The notes: generated from the letters alone by a model not told the origin. A DNA stretch of 8,270 nucleotides from Flavobacteriaceae bacterium (GCA_949507465.1 CATEMS010000088.1:1-8270), one strand, 5' to 3'. Shown: positions 1 through 6,668, counted from the stretch's first letter. Numbers and translations: made by a program.

Positions 1-68
1 ATGATGCATATGGAGATAGAAATCTAGTGTGTTCCTGTGCACCTATAGAACAGTACATGGAGGTCTAA
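1..68 (+). CDS. gcvP: Glycine dehydrogenase (decarboxylating), P-protein, C-terminal end only
   Basis: The frame starting at base 3 reads DAYGDRNLVCSCAPIEQYM, then E, V and a TAA stop at 66-68. This closely matches the known C-terminus of the P-protein of the glycine cleavage system (E. coli GcvP ends with a similar YGDRN...CSC.PI segment). The enzyme is a PLP-dependent glycine decarboxylase that passes the aminomethyl group to the lipoylated H-protein. Only 21 codons plus the stop lie in the window, so catalytic residues cannot be checked and the gene is partial because of the window edge, not because it is broken. It runs in the same direction as the FabH-like gene 144 bases downstream, but the gap suggests separate transcription. 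Confidence 0.88.
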   Translation, partial: DAYGDRNLVCSCAPIEQYMEV

Positions 69-87
69 TAAATAAAATTAAAAATTT

Positions 88-118
88 CTCATTTTAATGT
101 ATAAAATTAAGAGTTTTT
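88..118 (+). terminator. Possible weak AT-rich terminator after gcvP
   Basis: Twenty bases after the gcvP stop, CTC+ATTTTA (88-96) can pair with TAAAAT (102-107) and, across a three-base bulge, GAG (111-113), followed directly by five T. The stem is nearly all A-T. A competing hairpin (ATTAAAA 77-83 with TTTTAAT 92-98) is also possible. The place is right for a terminator, but in DNA this AT-rich such pairing can arise by chance. Confidence 0.3.
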
Positions 119-212
119 AAGTGCTAAACAGTGATGTATCTTGAGGTTACATTTAAAGAAAATTAGCATCTATACTGTATTCTTTTTGTTACATTAGCTA
201 AAAATTTATACC

Positions 213-1271
213 ATGGGCATCACCATTACCGGGACAGGAAGTTATATCCCAAAAGAAATCACCAGTAACAAAGATTTTGAAAATCACGACTTTTACAATC
301 AAGATGGTACAAGTTTTCCTCACCAAAATGATGTGATTATTGAAAAATTTAAAGCCATAACTGGAATCAGTGAAAGAAGGTATGCTCAAAAAAAATATAG
401 CACCTCAGATATTGCCTCATTTGCAGCCCAAAAAGCAATTGATTATGCAAAATTAGACCCAGAAACCTTAGACTATATTATTGTAGCACATAACTATGGA
501 GATGTAGAGTATGGAAGTAGCCAAAGTGACACGGTACCCAGTTTGGCTTCGCGGGTTAAAAGCAATTTAAAGATAAAAAATCCATCCTGTATTGCCTATG
601 ATTTAATTTTTGGCTGTCCTGGTTGGCTAGAAGGAATGATTCAGGCCAATGCTTTTATTAAGTCAGGTATTGCAAAGAAATGTATGGTTATTGGTGCAGA
701 GACATTATCCAGAGTTACAGATCCTCATGACAGAGATTCTATGATATATAGTGACGGTGCAGGAGCAACAATCATAGAGCATACAGCGGCACAGGAGGGA
801 ATCATTGGGCACGCTACCGCCTCACATACCATTGAGGAATTTGATTACATCTACTTTGGTAATAGCAATAATTTAAAGCAAGATGGTCCTACCAAGTACA
901 TAAAAATGAATGGCAGAAAAATCTATAATTTTGCCTTAACCAATGTTCCAAAAGCCATGAAAGATTGTCTTCAGGCCAGTGGACATGACATTAAAGATCT
1001 AAAGAAAATATTGATTCATCAAGCCAATGAAAAGATGGATGAAGCTATTGTAAAAAGATTTTATGGTTTGTATGACCTACAGGCGCCACAGGACATCATG
1101 CCAATGACTATAAACACCTTAGGTAACTCAAGTGTGGCAACCGTTCCCACGCTCTATGATTTGATTCTAAACAACAATCTAAAAGGGCATCAAATTAATA
1201 AAGGTGATCTTATCATGTTTGCTAGTGTTGGTGCAGGAATGAACATTAATGCAATGGTTTACAAGGCATAA
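213..1271 (+). CDS. 3-oxoacyl-ACP synthase III family protein (FabH-like thiolase-fold condensing enzyme)
   Basis: A 352-residue condensing enzyme of the KAS III type. Such enzymes join an acyl-CoA starter to malonyl-ACP, or do related condensations, in the cytoplasm. The triad is visible: Cys135 in FGCPGW, His269 in ILIHQAN and Asn305 in TLGNSS. Their spacing (134 and 36) is near that of E. coli FabH (Cys112, His244, Asn274). Also seen are the N-terminal GTGSYIP, the ITGISERR segment (50-57), YSDGAGAT (179-186) and the closing SVGAGMN. The protein is longer than E. coli FabH, with extra residues at about 25-45. The start is well fixed: this is the first ATG after an in-frame TAG at 195-197. 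It leads a packed run with a methyltransferase and a glycosyltransferase, so a role in a specialised acyl product is as likely as general fatty-acid initiation. Family call sure; substrate unknown. Confidence 0.93.
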   Translation: MGITITGTGSYIPKEITSNKDFENHDFYNQDGTSFPHQNDVIIEKFKAITGISERRYAQKKYSTSDIASFAAQKAIDYAKLDPETLDYIIVAHNYGDVEYGSSQSDTVPSLASRVKSNLKIKNPSCIAYDLIFGCPGWLEGMIQANAFIKSGIAKKCMVIGAETLSRVTDPHDRDSMIYSDGAGATIIEHTAAQEGIIGHATASHTIEEFDYIYFGNSNNLKQDGPTKYIKMNGRKIYNFALTNVPKAMKDCLQASGHDIKDLKKILIHQANEKMDEAIVKRFYGLYDLQAPQDIMPMTINTLGNSSVATVPTLYDLILNNNLKGHQINKGDLIMFASVGAGMNINAMVYKA

Positions 1272-1273
1272 TC

Positions 1274-1795
1274 ATGTATCCAGGAAACTATCCAAAAAAA
1301 AGGTACAGAATCACTAAAGCTTTCTTAGAACAAACCATATCAAAACAAGAAAAGATCATCGATCTGGGAGTGGTAAATCCTTTTTCTGAAATTTTAAAAA
1401 AAGAAGGATACCACATAACAAATACAAAGGGAGAGGATTTAGATTTTGACACCAAGGCAGTGCAAGCAAATGACTATGATGTTGCTACTGCATTTGAAAT
1501 CTTTGAACATCTGGTCTCACCCCTTAATGTACTAAAGGATATAAAGGCCAAAAAATTAATTGCCTCTGTACCTCTTAAACTGTGGTTTGCATCGGCATAT
1601 AAAAGTAAGACAGACCCCTGGGATAGACATTACCATGAGTTTGAGGATTGGCAGTTTGACTGGTTACTAGAAAAGGCGGGATGGAAGATTAAAAAAAGTG
1701 AAAAATTCACAAACCCGGTTAAAAAATTTGGGTTGAGACCTATTATGAGATACTTCACACCACGGTACTATCTTATCTATGCAGAACGGGTTTGA
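1274..1795 (+). CDS. Class I SAM methyltransferase-like protein with degenerate SAM-binding motif I
   Basis: A 173-residue protein resembling small class I methyltransferases (Methyltransf_11/23 type). The central stretch YDVATAFEIFEHLVSP (68-83) is typical of the post-motif region of that fold, followed by a strand ending in IASVP (96-100). The HYHEF.DWQFDWLLEKAGW segment (119-137) matches the usual 'H..f....l..lL..aGf' C-terminal part. The glycine-rich loop is unusual: IIDLGVVNPF (28-37) stands where the family normally has D.G.G.G, so SAM binding may be altered or lost. There is no signal peptide or membrane segment. It begins 2 bases after the FabH-like stop, and its own stop overlaps the next start, so co-translation is likely. 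Substrate unknown; with its neighbours it may modify a lipid or polyketide-like intermediate (inference). Confidence 0.75.
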   Translation: MYPGNYPKKRYRITKAFLEQTISKQEKIIDLGVVNPFSEILKKEGYHITNTKGEDLDFDTKAVQANDYDVATAFEIFEHLVSPLNVLKDIKAKKLIASVPLKLWFASAYKSKTDPWDRHYHEFEDWQFDWLLEKAGWKIKKSEKFTNPVKKFGLRPIMRYFTPRYYLIYAERV

Positions 1796-2640
1796 AAATA
1801 GCAATAATCATACCCGTTTACAATGAACAAGCTCACCTAGAGCTTATGCTAAATTCTGTTGTTGGGCAAACAATGAAAGCTACTCAAGTTATTATTGTTG
1901 ATGACAACTCAACAGATAACACTCCTAGTATCATCAAAAAATTTGTAACCCAGTATTCCTTCATAGATACTGTTACCACCCAAAAAAGCCCCAAGCATAG
2001 TCCAGGGAGCAAAGTGGTTGAAGCCTTTTATGAGGGATATCAAAAATGCAATCCAGATACTCAACTCATTGGAAAGTTTGATGCTGACATCATACTCCCA
2101 GCAGAGTATCTAGAAAAAATGGTAGCTATTTTCTCCTCAGATACTCTTGTGGGTATAGCATCGGGTAACCTGTATATAAAAAAAAGAGACAGGTGGGTGT
2201 TTGAAAATATTTCAGAAAAAACAAAAGTTCGAGGACCCATCAAACTCTACAAAAAAGAATGTTTTACGGATATAGGAGGCCTTAAAAAATCAATAGGATG
2301 GGACACCGTAGATATACTATTGGCAGCCTATCATGGATGGAAAACAAGGACAGACCCATCACTAAGGGTGAAACACCTGAAAGCTACTGGAAGTAAGTAC
2401 ACACCTGAAGTTAAACATAAACAAGGGGAAGCTTTCTATAAAATGCGTTACTCAAAAACCCTTGCAAGAATTGCGGCTTTAAAGCTCGCAATTTTAAAAA
2501 GAGACCCGCTTTTTTATGTGCATTGCATGCGAGGCTATTGTATTTCTAAAAAACAGAAGCAATCTTTTATGGTAACACAACAAGAAGGTGAATTTATTAG
2601 AAATCTTCGTTGGGAGGCAATAAAAAAAAAGATACTATAA
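1792..2640 (+). CDS. Family 2 glycosyltransferase (GT-A fold)
   Basis: A 282-residue protein that starts with the GT2 nucleotide-sugar domain. IAIIIPVYNE (3-12) is strand one, VIIVDDNSTDNT (33-44) binds the nucleotide, and FDADI (96-100) carries the metal-binding D97-x-D99. The acceptor-side half includes VRGPIKLYKKECF (146-158) and IGGLKKSIGWDTVD (161-174). No membrane helix is clear; residues 220-250 are basic and mixed hydrophobic, possibly lying on a membrane surface. The start is a TTG that overlaps the previous stop (TTGA). It is preferred because the next in-frame ATG is at residue 19 and would remove the first strand of the fold. The enzyme would transfer a sugar from an activated donor; donor and acceptor cannot be read from the sequence. 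It closes the three-gene run. Confidence 0.9.
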   Translation: MKIAIIIPVYNEQAHLELMLNSVVGQTMKATQVIIVDDNSTDNTPSIIKKFVTQYSFIDTVTTQKSPKHSPGSKVVEAFYEGYQKCNPDTQLIGKFDADIILPAEYLEKMVAIFSSDTLVGIASGNLYIKKRDRWVFENISEKTKVRGPIKLYKKECFTDIGGLKKSIGWDTVDILLAAYHGWKTRTDPSLRVKHLKATGSKYTPEVKHKQGEAFYKMRYSKTLARIAALKLAILKRDPLFYVHCMRGYCISKKQKQSFMVTQQEGEFIRNLRWEAIKKKIL

Positions 2641-2673
2641 CACTGTATTAATATTTAGGTATTTGATTATGAG

Positions 2674-2681
2674 TATTTTTG
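2674..2681 (+). promoter_or_regulatory. Candidate Bacteroidota -7 box for the alkaline phosphatase gene
   Basis: TATTTTTG is an exact match to the TAnnTTTG -7 element known for the primary sigma factor of Bacteroidota. It lies 17 bases before the ATG at 2699, giving a short leader. No convincing TTTG -33 element is seen at the usual distance, so the call rests on the -7 box and its position. If real, it lies inside the 5' extension that the alternative starts at 2663 or 2669 would use, which favours the start at 2699. Confidence 0.35.
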
Positions 2682-2698
2682 AATACAAAAAAAATGTA

Positions 2699-3784
2699 AT
2701 GAAAAAAAACGTGAAAATTATATCTAGCCTGCTTGTAGTTTTGGCCCTTGGCTTTCTTGTAGCAGGGGCAAACAAGAAACAAGCAATCAAAAAGCCAAAA
2801 AATATCATTCTACTTATTGGAGATGGCATGGGTCTTAGCCAAGTTTCTGCAAGTTATTTTTTCAAAGACACTGCACCAAATTTTGATCGTTTTACCACCG
2901 TTGGACTCATTAAAACATCAGCAGAGGGTGACCTAGTATGTGACTCTGCTGCTAGTGCAACAGCATACGCAACAGGTATTTCTACCTACAATGGAGCCAT
3001 AGGTGTAGACCTTCAAAAAAATCCAGCACCAACCATTTTAGAAAAAATAATACCCATGAATATTAGTACTGGAATCATAACCACATCATCGGTTATGCAT
3101 GCAACTCCTGCTTGTTTTTATGCTCACGCTGCCTCTAGAAGATCCTACCAGGATATTGCCGCTTTTCTACCTACTTCAAAAATAGACTTTATAGCAGGTG
3201 GAGGTACTGAGTTTCTAGACAAAAACAAACGAGAAGACAAACGTGATTTAATCAGAGAATTTGAAGATAATGGATATGAGGTACAGACCAAGGGTCTTCC
3301 CAAAAAAACAACAGATAAAAAGCAAGCTATCTTTTTGGCGGATGATGGAATGGACAAAATGCTGGAGGGAAGAGGAGACTTTTTGCCCAATGCTACAAAA
3401 ATGGCACTAGATAAATTATCAACAAACGAAAATGGTTTTTTTTTAATGGTTGAAGGCGCTCAAATAGATTGGGGAGGCCACGATAATGATACAGATTATT
3501 TAATTACAGAATTGCTTGACTTTGATAAAAGTATTGGGGTAGCACTTGACTTTGCAGCAAAAAATCCAGAAACGCTGGTTCTTGTTACTGCAGATCATGA
3601 AACCGGAGGATTCACCCTATCGGCTGATAATGGAGATTATAACAAAATCAAACCTACCTTCTCTACCGGAGGTCATTCTGCAACGATGGTACCCATTTTC
3701 GCAAAAGGACCAGGAGAAAATAATTTTGGTGGTATTTTCAATAACACTGCATTATTTGAGAAAATGATGAAATTCTTTAATTAA
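2699..3784 (+). CDS. phoA: Exported alkaline phosphatase, PhoA superfamily, TAB5-like
   Basis: A periplasmic or secreted phosphomonoesterase of 361 residues. From the ATG at 2699, residues 1-24 form a signal peptide: MKKNVK, a hydrophobic core, then AGA before N25. No lipobox is present. Metal and catalytic residues of the family are all visible: D42 (IGDGM), D82-S83 (CDSAAS; S83 is the nucleophile), T136 (HATPA), R147 or R148, E252/D257/H261 (VEGAQIDWGGH), D299-H300 (TADHETGG) and H326 (GGHSAT). H134 and W258 occupy the sites that are Asp153 and Lys328 in E. coli; this pair is known from the cold-active phosphatase of Antarctic strain TAB5. In-frame starts at 2663 (TTG) and 2669 (ATG) exist, but would put 10-12 residues before a normal signal peptide. 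It probably releases phosphate from organic esters; Pho control is not visible. Confidence 0.93.
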   Translation: MKKNVKIISSLLVVLALGFLVAGANKKQAIKKPKNIILLIGDGMGLSQVSASYFFKDTAPNFDRFTTVGLIKTSAEGDLVCDSAASATAYATGISTYNGAIGVDLQKNPAPTILEKIIPMNISTGIITTSSVMHATPACFYAHAASRRSYQDIAAFLPTSKIDFIAGGGTEFLDKNKREDKRDLIREFEDNGYEVQTKGLPKKTTDKKQAIFLADDGMDKMLEGRGDFLPNATKMALDKLSTNENGFFLMVEGAQIDWGGHDNDTDYLITELLDFDKSIGVALDFAAKNPETLVLVTADHETGGFTLSADNGDYNKIKPTFSTGGHSATMVPIFAKGPGENNFGGIFNNTALFEKMMKFFN

Positions 3785-3822
3785 AAACTCCCTTTATAAT
3801 TATACATAGAATACGCTTATCA

Positions 3823-3830
3823 TAAATTTA
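3823..3830 (+). promoter_or_regulatory. Candidate -7 box before the MlaE-type permease gene
   Basis: TAAATTTA, 24 bases before the ATG at 3855, fits TAnnTTTG in all but the last base. It sits in the 70-base gap after the phosphatase gene, a reasonable place for a separate promoter. No -33 TTTG is seen at the usual distance and read-through from upstream is not excluded, because no hairpin terminator follows the phosphatase. Confidence 0.25.
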
Positions 3831-3854
3831 GTACCTTAGCATTAGCTATATATT

Positions 3855-4592
3855 ATGAAATACCTCGGGGATATTGGATCTTACTTTTTGATGCTTAAAC
3901 GTACCTTTAGTGGTTTTACAAAAGGAGATGTTTTAAGAGAATTGATATTTAAAGAAATTGACGATTTAGTCATGAACTCTTTGGGTATTGTTAGTTTCAT
4001 TGGTTTTTTTGTAGGTGGGGTAATAAGCCTTCAAACGGCACTGAATTTAACAGATCCAATTATACCTAAAGAATTAGTTGCTTTTGCAACTAGACAATCT
4101 ATCATCCTAGAATTTGCTCCAACGTTCATCTCCATAATAATGGCAGGTAAAGTAGGGTCTTTTATCACATCAAGTATTGGTTCTATGCGTGTAACCGAGC
4201 AAATAGACGCCTTGGAGGTTATGGGTATTAATTCATTGAACTATCTTGTTTTCCCAAAAATAATAGCACTTCTCACCTACCCCTTTTTAATTGCAATTGC
4301 TATGTTTCTAGGGATTTTTGGGGGACTTATAGCAGCAGTTTATGGAGGGTTTGTATCCCTTGATGAATTTATAAGAGGTCTTCAAGAAGATTTCATACCA
4401 TTTCATTTGGTATATGCCTTTGTAAAAACATATGTCTTTGCCTTTATTTTAGCTACAGTTCCTGCCTGGCATGGTTATTACATGAGAGGTGGAGCGCTAG
4501 AGGTTGGAAAAGCAAGTACTAAGAGTTTTGTCTGGACAAGTGTACTTATTATTTTTGCAAATTATATCATCACTCAATTACTTTTAAGCTAA
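3855..4592 (+). CDS. mlaE: MlaE-family ABC transporter permease (lipid transport)
   Basis: A 245-residue polytopic inner-membrane protein of the MlaE/YrbE/TGD1 family, which forms the permease dimer of MCE-type lipid transporters. The signature is clear at residues 85-124: LEFAP, then IIMAGKVGSFI, then GSMRVTEQIDALEVMGI. About five hydrophobic segments can be seen (roughly 40-63, 83-107, 135-165, 185-205, 225-244). The N-terminus (1-38) is an amphipathic lead-in typical of the family and not a cleavable signal. The stop TAA overlaps the ATG of the ATPase gene by one base (TAATG), so the two are translationally coupled and form one complex. In proteobacteria the Mla system moves phospholipids between outer and inner membrane; direction and substrate here are unknown. 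Symbol given by family, not proven orthology. Confidence 0.92.
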   Translation: MKYLGDIGSYFLMLKRTFSGFTKGDVLRELIFKEIDDLVMNSLGIVSFIGFFVGGVISLQTALNLTDPIIPKELVAFATRQSIILEFAPTFISIIMAGKVGSFITSSIGSMRVTEQIDALEVMGINSLNYLVFPKIIALLTYPFLIAIAMFLGIFGGLIAAVYGGFVSLDEFIRGLQEDFIPFHLVYAFVKTYVFAFILATVPAWHGYYMRGGALEVGKASTKSFVWTSVLIIFANYIITQLLLS

Positions 4593-5356
4593 TGATAGCC
4601 GTAGATAATTTAAAAATGCAATTTGGGTCTGAAGAAATTTTGAAAGGAATTTCTACTGTTTTCGAACAAGGGAAAACCAACCTAATAATAGGCCAAAGTG
4701 GAAGTGGAAAATCTGTACTATTAAAATGTCTTATTGGATTGTTAAAACCCGTTGGAGGAATAATTTCTTACCACAACAAACCCACAGATCAAATGAATCT
4801 CCAGCAGCAACGAATTCTCAGAGAAGAAATAGGGATGTTGTTTCAAGGAGGTGCCCTTTTTGATTCTATGACTATAGAAGAAAACATCATGTTTCCCCTC
4901 AGAATGTTTTCTAATCAAAGCAAATCCAAAATGATCTCAAGGGTAAATGAAGTCTTAAACAGAGTAAATCTTGACGGAGTTAACACTAAATATCCCGCAG
5001 AAATTTCTGGAGGAATGCAAAAAAGGGTTTCAATTGCCCGGGCTATTGTAAATAACCCAAAATATTTATTTTGTGATGAACCAAACTCTGGATTAGACCC
5101 AAAAACAGCCACTGTTATAGATAATCTTATTCAAAAAATTACCCATGAAAATGACATCACGGCCATTGTTGTGACTCATGATATGAATTCAGTGATGGAG
5201 ATTGGAGAGAGAATTAACTTTCTTAAAAACGGCATACTAGTCTGGAAAGGGACCCAAGAAGATATTTTTAAAACCAATAACCAAGATGTTACCGATTTTG
5301 TATACTCAAGCAATTTATTTAAAAAAATACGAGATGTAAACAAAATATCTAGCTAA
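4592..5356 (+). CDS. mlaF: MlaF-type ABC transporter ATP-binding protein
   Basis: A 254-residue cytoplasmic ATPase that should power the MlaE-type permease encoded just upstream. All nucleotide-binding motifs are present: Walker A GQSGSGKS (34-41), Q-loop Q85 in MLFQGGALFDSMT, signature SGGMQKR (139-145), Walker B YLFCDEP with D162 and E163, the D-loop SGLDP, and switch H196 in VVTHD. The FQGGALFDSMTI..N segment and the SGGM.KR form of the signature are typical of the MlaF/Ttg2A subgroup, which agrees with its partner. Residues 230-254 form a short tail after the fold. Its stop lies only 22 bases from the convergent SprT-like gene, so no MCE (MlaD) gene can follow in this operon; that partner, if any, is elsewhere. 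Confidence 0.93.
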   Translation: MIAVDNLKMQFGSEEILKGISTVFEQGKTNLIIGQSGSGKSVLLKCLIGLLKPVGGIISYHNKPTDQMNLQQQRILREEIGMLFQGGALFDSMTIEENIMFPLRMFSNQSKSKMISRVNEVLNRVNLDGVNTKYPAEISGGMQKRVSIARAIVNNPKYLFCDEPNSGLDPKTATVIDNLIQKITHENDITAIVVTHDMNSVMEIGERINFLKNGILVWKGTQEDIFKTNNQDVTDFVYSSNLFKKIRDVNKISS

Positions 5357-5378
5357 TAAAAAAGAAAGGCCTGGTTGT

Positions 5379-5975
5379 TTATGTTATTAACTCTACTTCT
5401 GCATTGGGCTGAAATAGATATATTTTACCTGTTGAAATCTCCACACACTCATACCGCTTAACACGTTTATTACCTCGTTTAAACAGTTTGCCATTATAGA
5501 GTCTAAAAACCCCTCCATCTGGGATTTCAAAAACATAATTCTTATCATTTTCTGGATCAAACTTTTTTAGGGCTAATGATAAGGCAGTATCTGTATCACT
5601 ACTTGCCTTTGGATTTTTAAAGTGTAATGCCAGTATAGGGAGAAGCTCAGATGGAAATACTTGAGGATTTATATAAGGCAACATGAGTTGCTGAAAAGTC
5701 AATTTCCACTCTTTGCCATGAGGTTTGATATATCTACCAAACTTTTTAAATGCAACAAGATGTGCTAATTCGTGAATTAAGGTGACAAAAAATCTATACT
5801 TGTTTGAGCTTGTATTGATGGTTATTTGATGTTGGCCCTGGTTTGTTCTTCTATAATCGCCGTGACGTGTAACGCGCTGATCAACGATTTTAAGAGTAAC
5901 ATCGTTTTGCTTGATAAGTTCAAAGACCGTTGCTACTGCAGCCCCTGGAATATATTTTGACAGCACTTCTATCAT
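5379..5975 (-). CDS. SprT-like zinc metallopeptidase domain protein
   Basis: A 198-residue protein with the SprT/Spartan-type zinc site: HELAH (68-72; H68, E69, H72), and the third ligand His86 in KPHGKEW. Spartan in eukaryotes cuts proteins crosslinked to DNA; the bacterial members are little studied, so no substrate is claimed. Classical SprT proteins carry a C-terminal zinc ribbon with paired Cys. Here the C-terminal part (146-197) keeps the strand pattern (FEIPDGGVFRLYNG, KRVKRYECVE, GKIYLFQP) but has only one Cys (C177), so that ribbon probably does not bind zinc. No signal peptide. Its ATG lies 3 bases after the dehydrogenase stop, so it is the second gene of a two-gene transcript. Confidence 0.87.
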   Translation of the reverse strand: MIEVLSKYIPGAAVATVFELIKQNDVTLKIVDQRVTRHGDYRRTNQGQHQITINTSSNKYRFFVTLIHELAHLVAFKKFGRYIKPHGKEWKLTFQQLMLPYINPQVFPSELLPILALHFKNPKASSDTDTALSLALKKFDPENDKNYVFEIPDGGVFRLYNGKLFKRGNKRVKRYECVEISTGKIYLFQPNAEVELIT

Positions 5976-5978
5976 ATC

Positions 5979-6668
5979 CTATGGTGTTGAACTAGAAACC
6001 TCTAATACTTTCCCATTATAAAATGTGTTTCCTGTTAAAGAAAAATCTATGATATACTGTGCCATCTGTGCGGCGGTTAAAGGTGCTTTGTACTCTGGAA
6101 ATGCTTCTTCTAACATCTGTGTTTGAACAGCACCTAAAGCTAAAACATTGAAGGAGGGACCTGTTTGCTTAAACTCTTCTGCGAGGAGCTCTGTAAGGGT
6201 TATAAGTGCACCTTTACTGCTGCTGTAAGCTGCTAGACCAGGAAACTTAGCGCTTCCCTGAACGCCTCCCATACTGCTTATATTCACCACATGACTTGAT
6301 TTTTTAAAAAAGGGTAACATCGCTTGAATGAGCGAGAAAACACCAAATACATTTACATCATAGCTTTGCTTAAAGTCTTCCAAGGAAAGTTCTGAGAAGG
6401 GTTTATTGACTAGGTATCCAGAATTATTAATAAGTATATCCACATGTTTCCAGCCCTTCTCTTTTAAAAAAAGCGGCACTTTTTTAATATCATCAGGATC
6501 TGTAATATCACATGAAAAGCAATGACAATTAGAAATCTCTATCCCAGAGACTGGTACCGAATTCCTAGACAAAGCCAACACATTGTGTCCAGCTTGGGCA
6601 AGTAAGGCTACCATTTCATATCCGATGCCACGGGAAGTACCTGTTATAATAATATTTTTCATGCTCAT
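5979..6668 (-). CDS. Short-chain dehydrogenase/reductase (classical SDR)
   Basis: A 229-residue cytoplasmic oxidoreductase with a Rossmann fold. Visible motifs: TGTSRGIG (9-16) for the dinucleotide, D54 in CDITD beside the adenine ring, NNSG (81-84, normally NNAG), N106 in DVNVFG, Ser131/132 in NISSMGG, and the catalytic Y148-S-S-S-K152. Arg13 in the glycine loop and Arg35 after strand two (LALSRN) favour NADP(H), an inference. The Ser-to-Tyr distance is about three residues longer than in FabG. The C-terminus is short, lacking the usual 'G..i.vdGG' end, so it is unlikely to be FabG itself; substrate unknown. A second possible start is M3 (ATG at 6662). It leads the operon with the SprT-like gene. 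Confidence 0.9.
   Translation of the reverse strand: MSMKNIIITGTSRGIGYEMVALLAQAGHNVLALSRNSVPVSGIEISNCHCFSCDITDPDDIKKVPLFLKEKGWKHVDILINNSGYLVNKPFSELSLEDFKQSYDVNVFGVFSLIQAMLPFFKKSSHVVNISSMGGVQGSAKFPGLAAYSSSKGALITLTELLAEEFKQTGPSFNVLALGAVQTQMLEEAFPEYKAPLTAAQMAQYIIDFSLTGNTFYNGKVLEVSSSTP

Noticed and set aside
69..212. Small gene, riboswitch or clear promoter in the gap before the FabH-like gene
   Set aside because: All frames are interrupted, no structured conserved element is recognisable, and TACATTTA at 148-155 or TATACT at 171-176 lack a partner box at the right distance.
198..389. 63-codon open frame on the minus strand at the 5' end of the FabH-like gene
   Set aside because: It is fully overlapped by a gene with an intact catalytic triad and has no own motif.
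213..1271. Aryl-polyene, flexirubin or dialkylresorcinol (DarB-type) cluster
   Set aside because: The condensing enzyme alone could fit, but no DarA-like, acyl carrier, ketoreductase or dehydratase gene is next to it.
3145..3390. 81-codon open frame on the minus strand inside the phosphatase gene
   Set aside because: Antisense shadow of a well-supported coding region; no similarity to a known family is seen.
3546..3767. 73-codon open frame on the plus strand in another frame of the phosphatase gene
   Set aside because: The main frame carries essential metal ligands across this stretch, so this is an alternate-frame shadow.
5357..5378. Possible bidirectional terminator between the MlaF-type and SprT-like genes
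   Set aside because: Only the short palindrome AGGCCT is present with no loop; this does not make a stable hairpin, despite flanking A and T runs.
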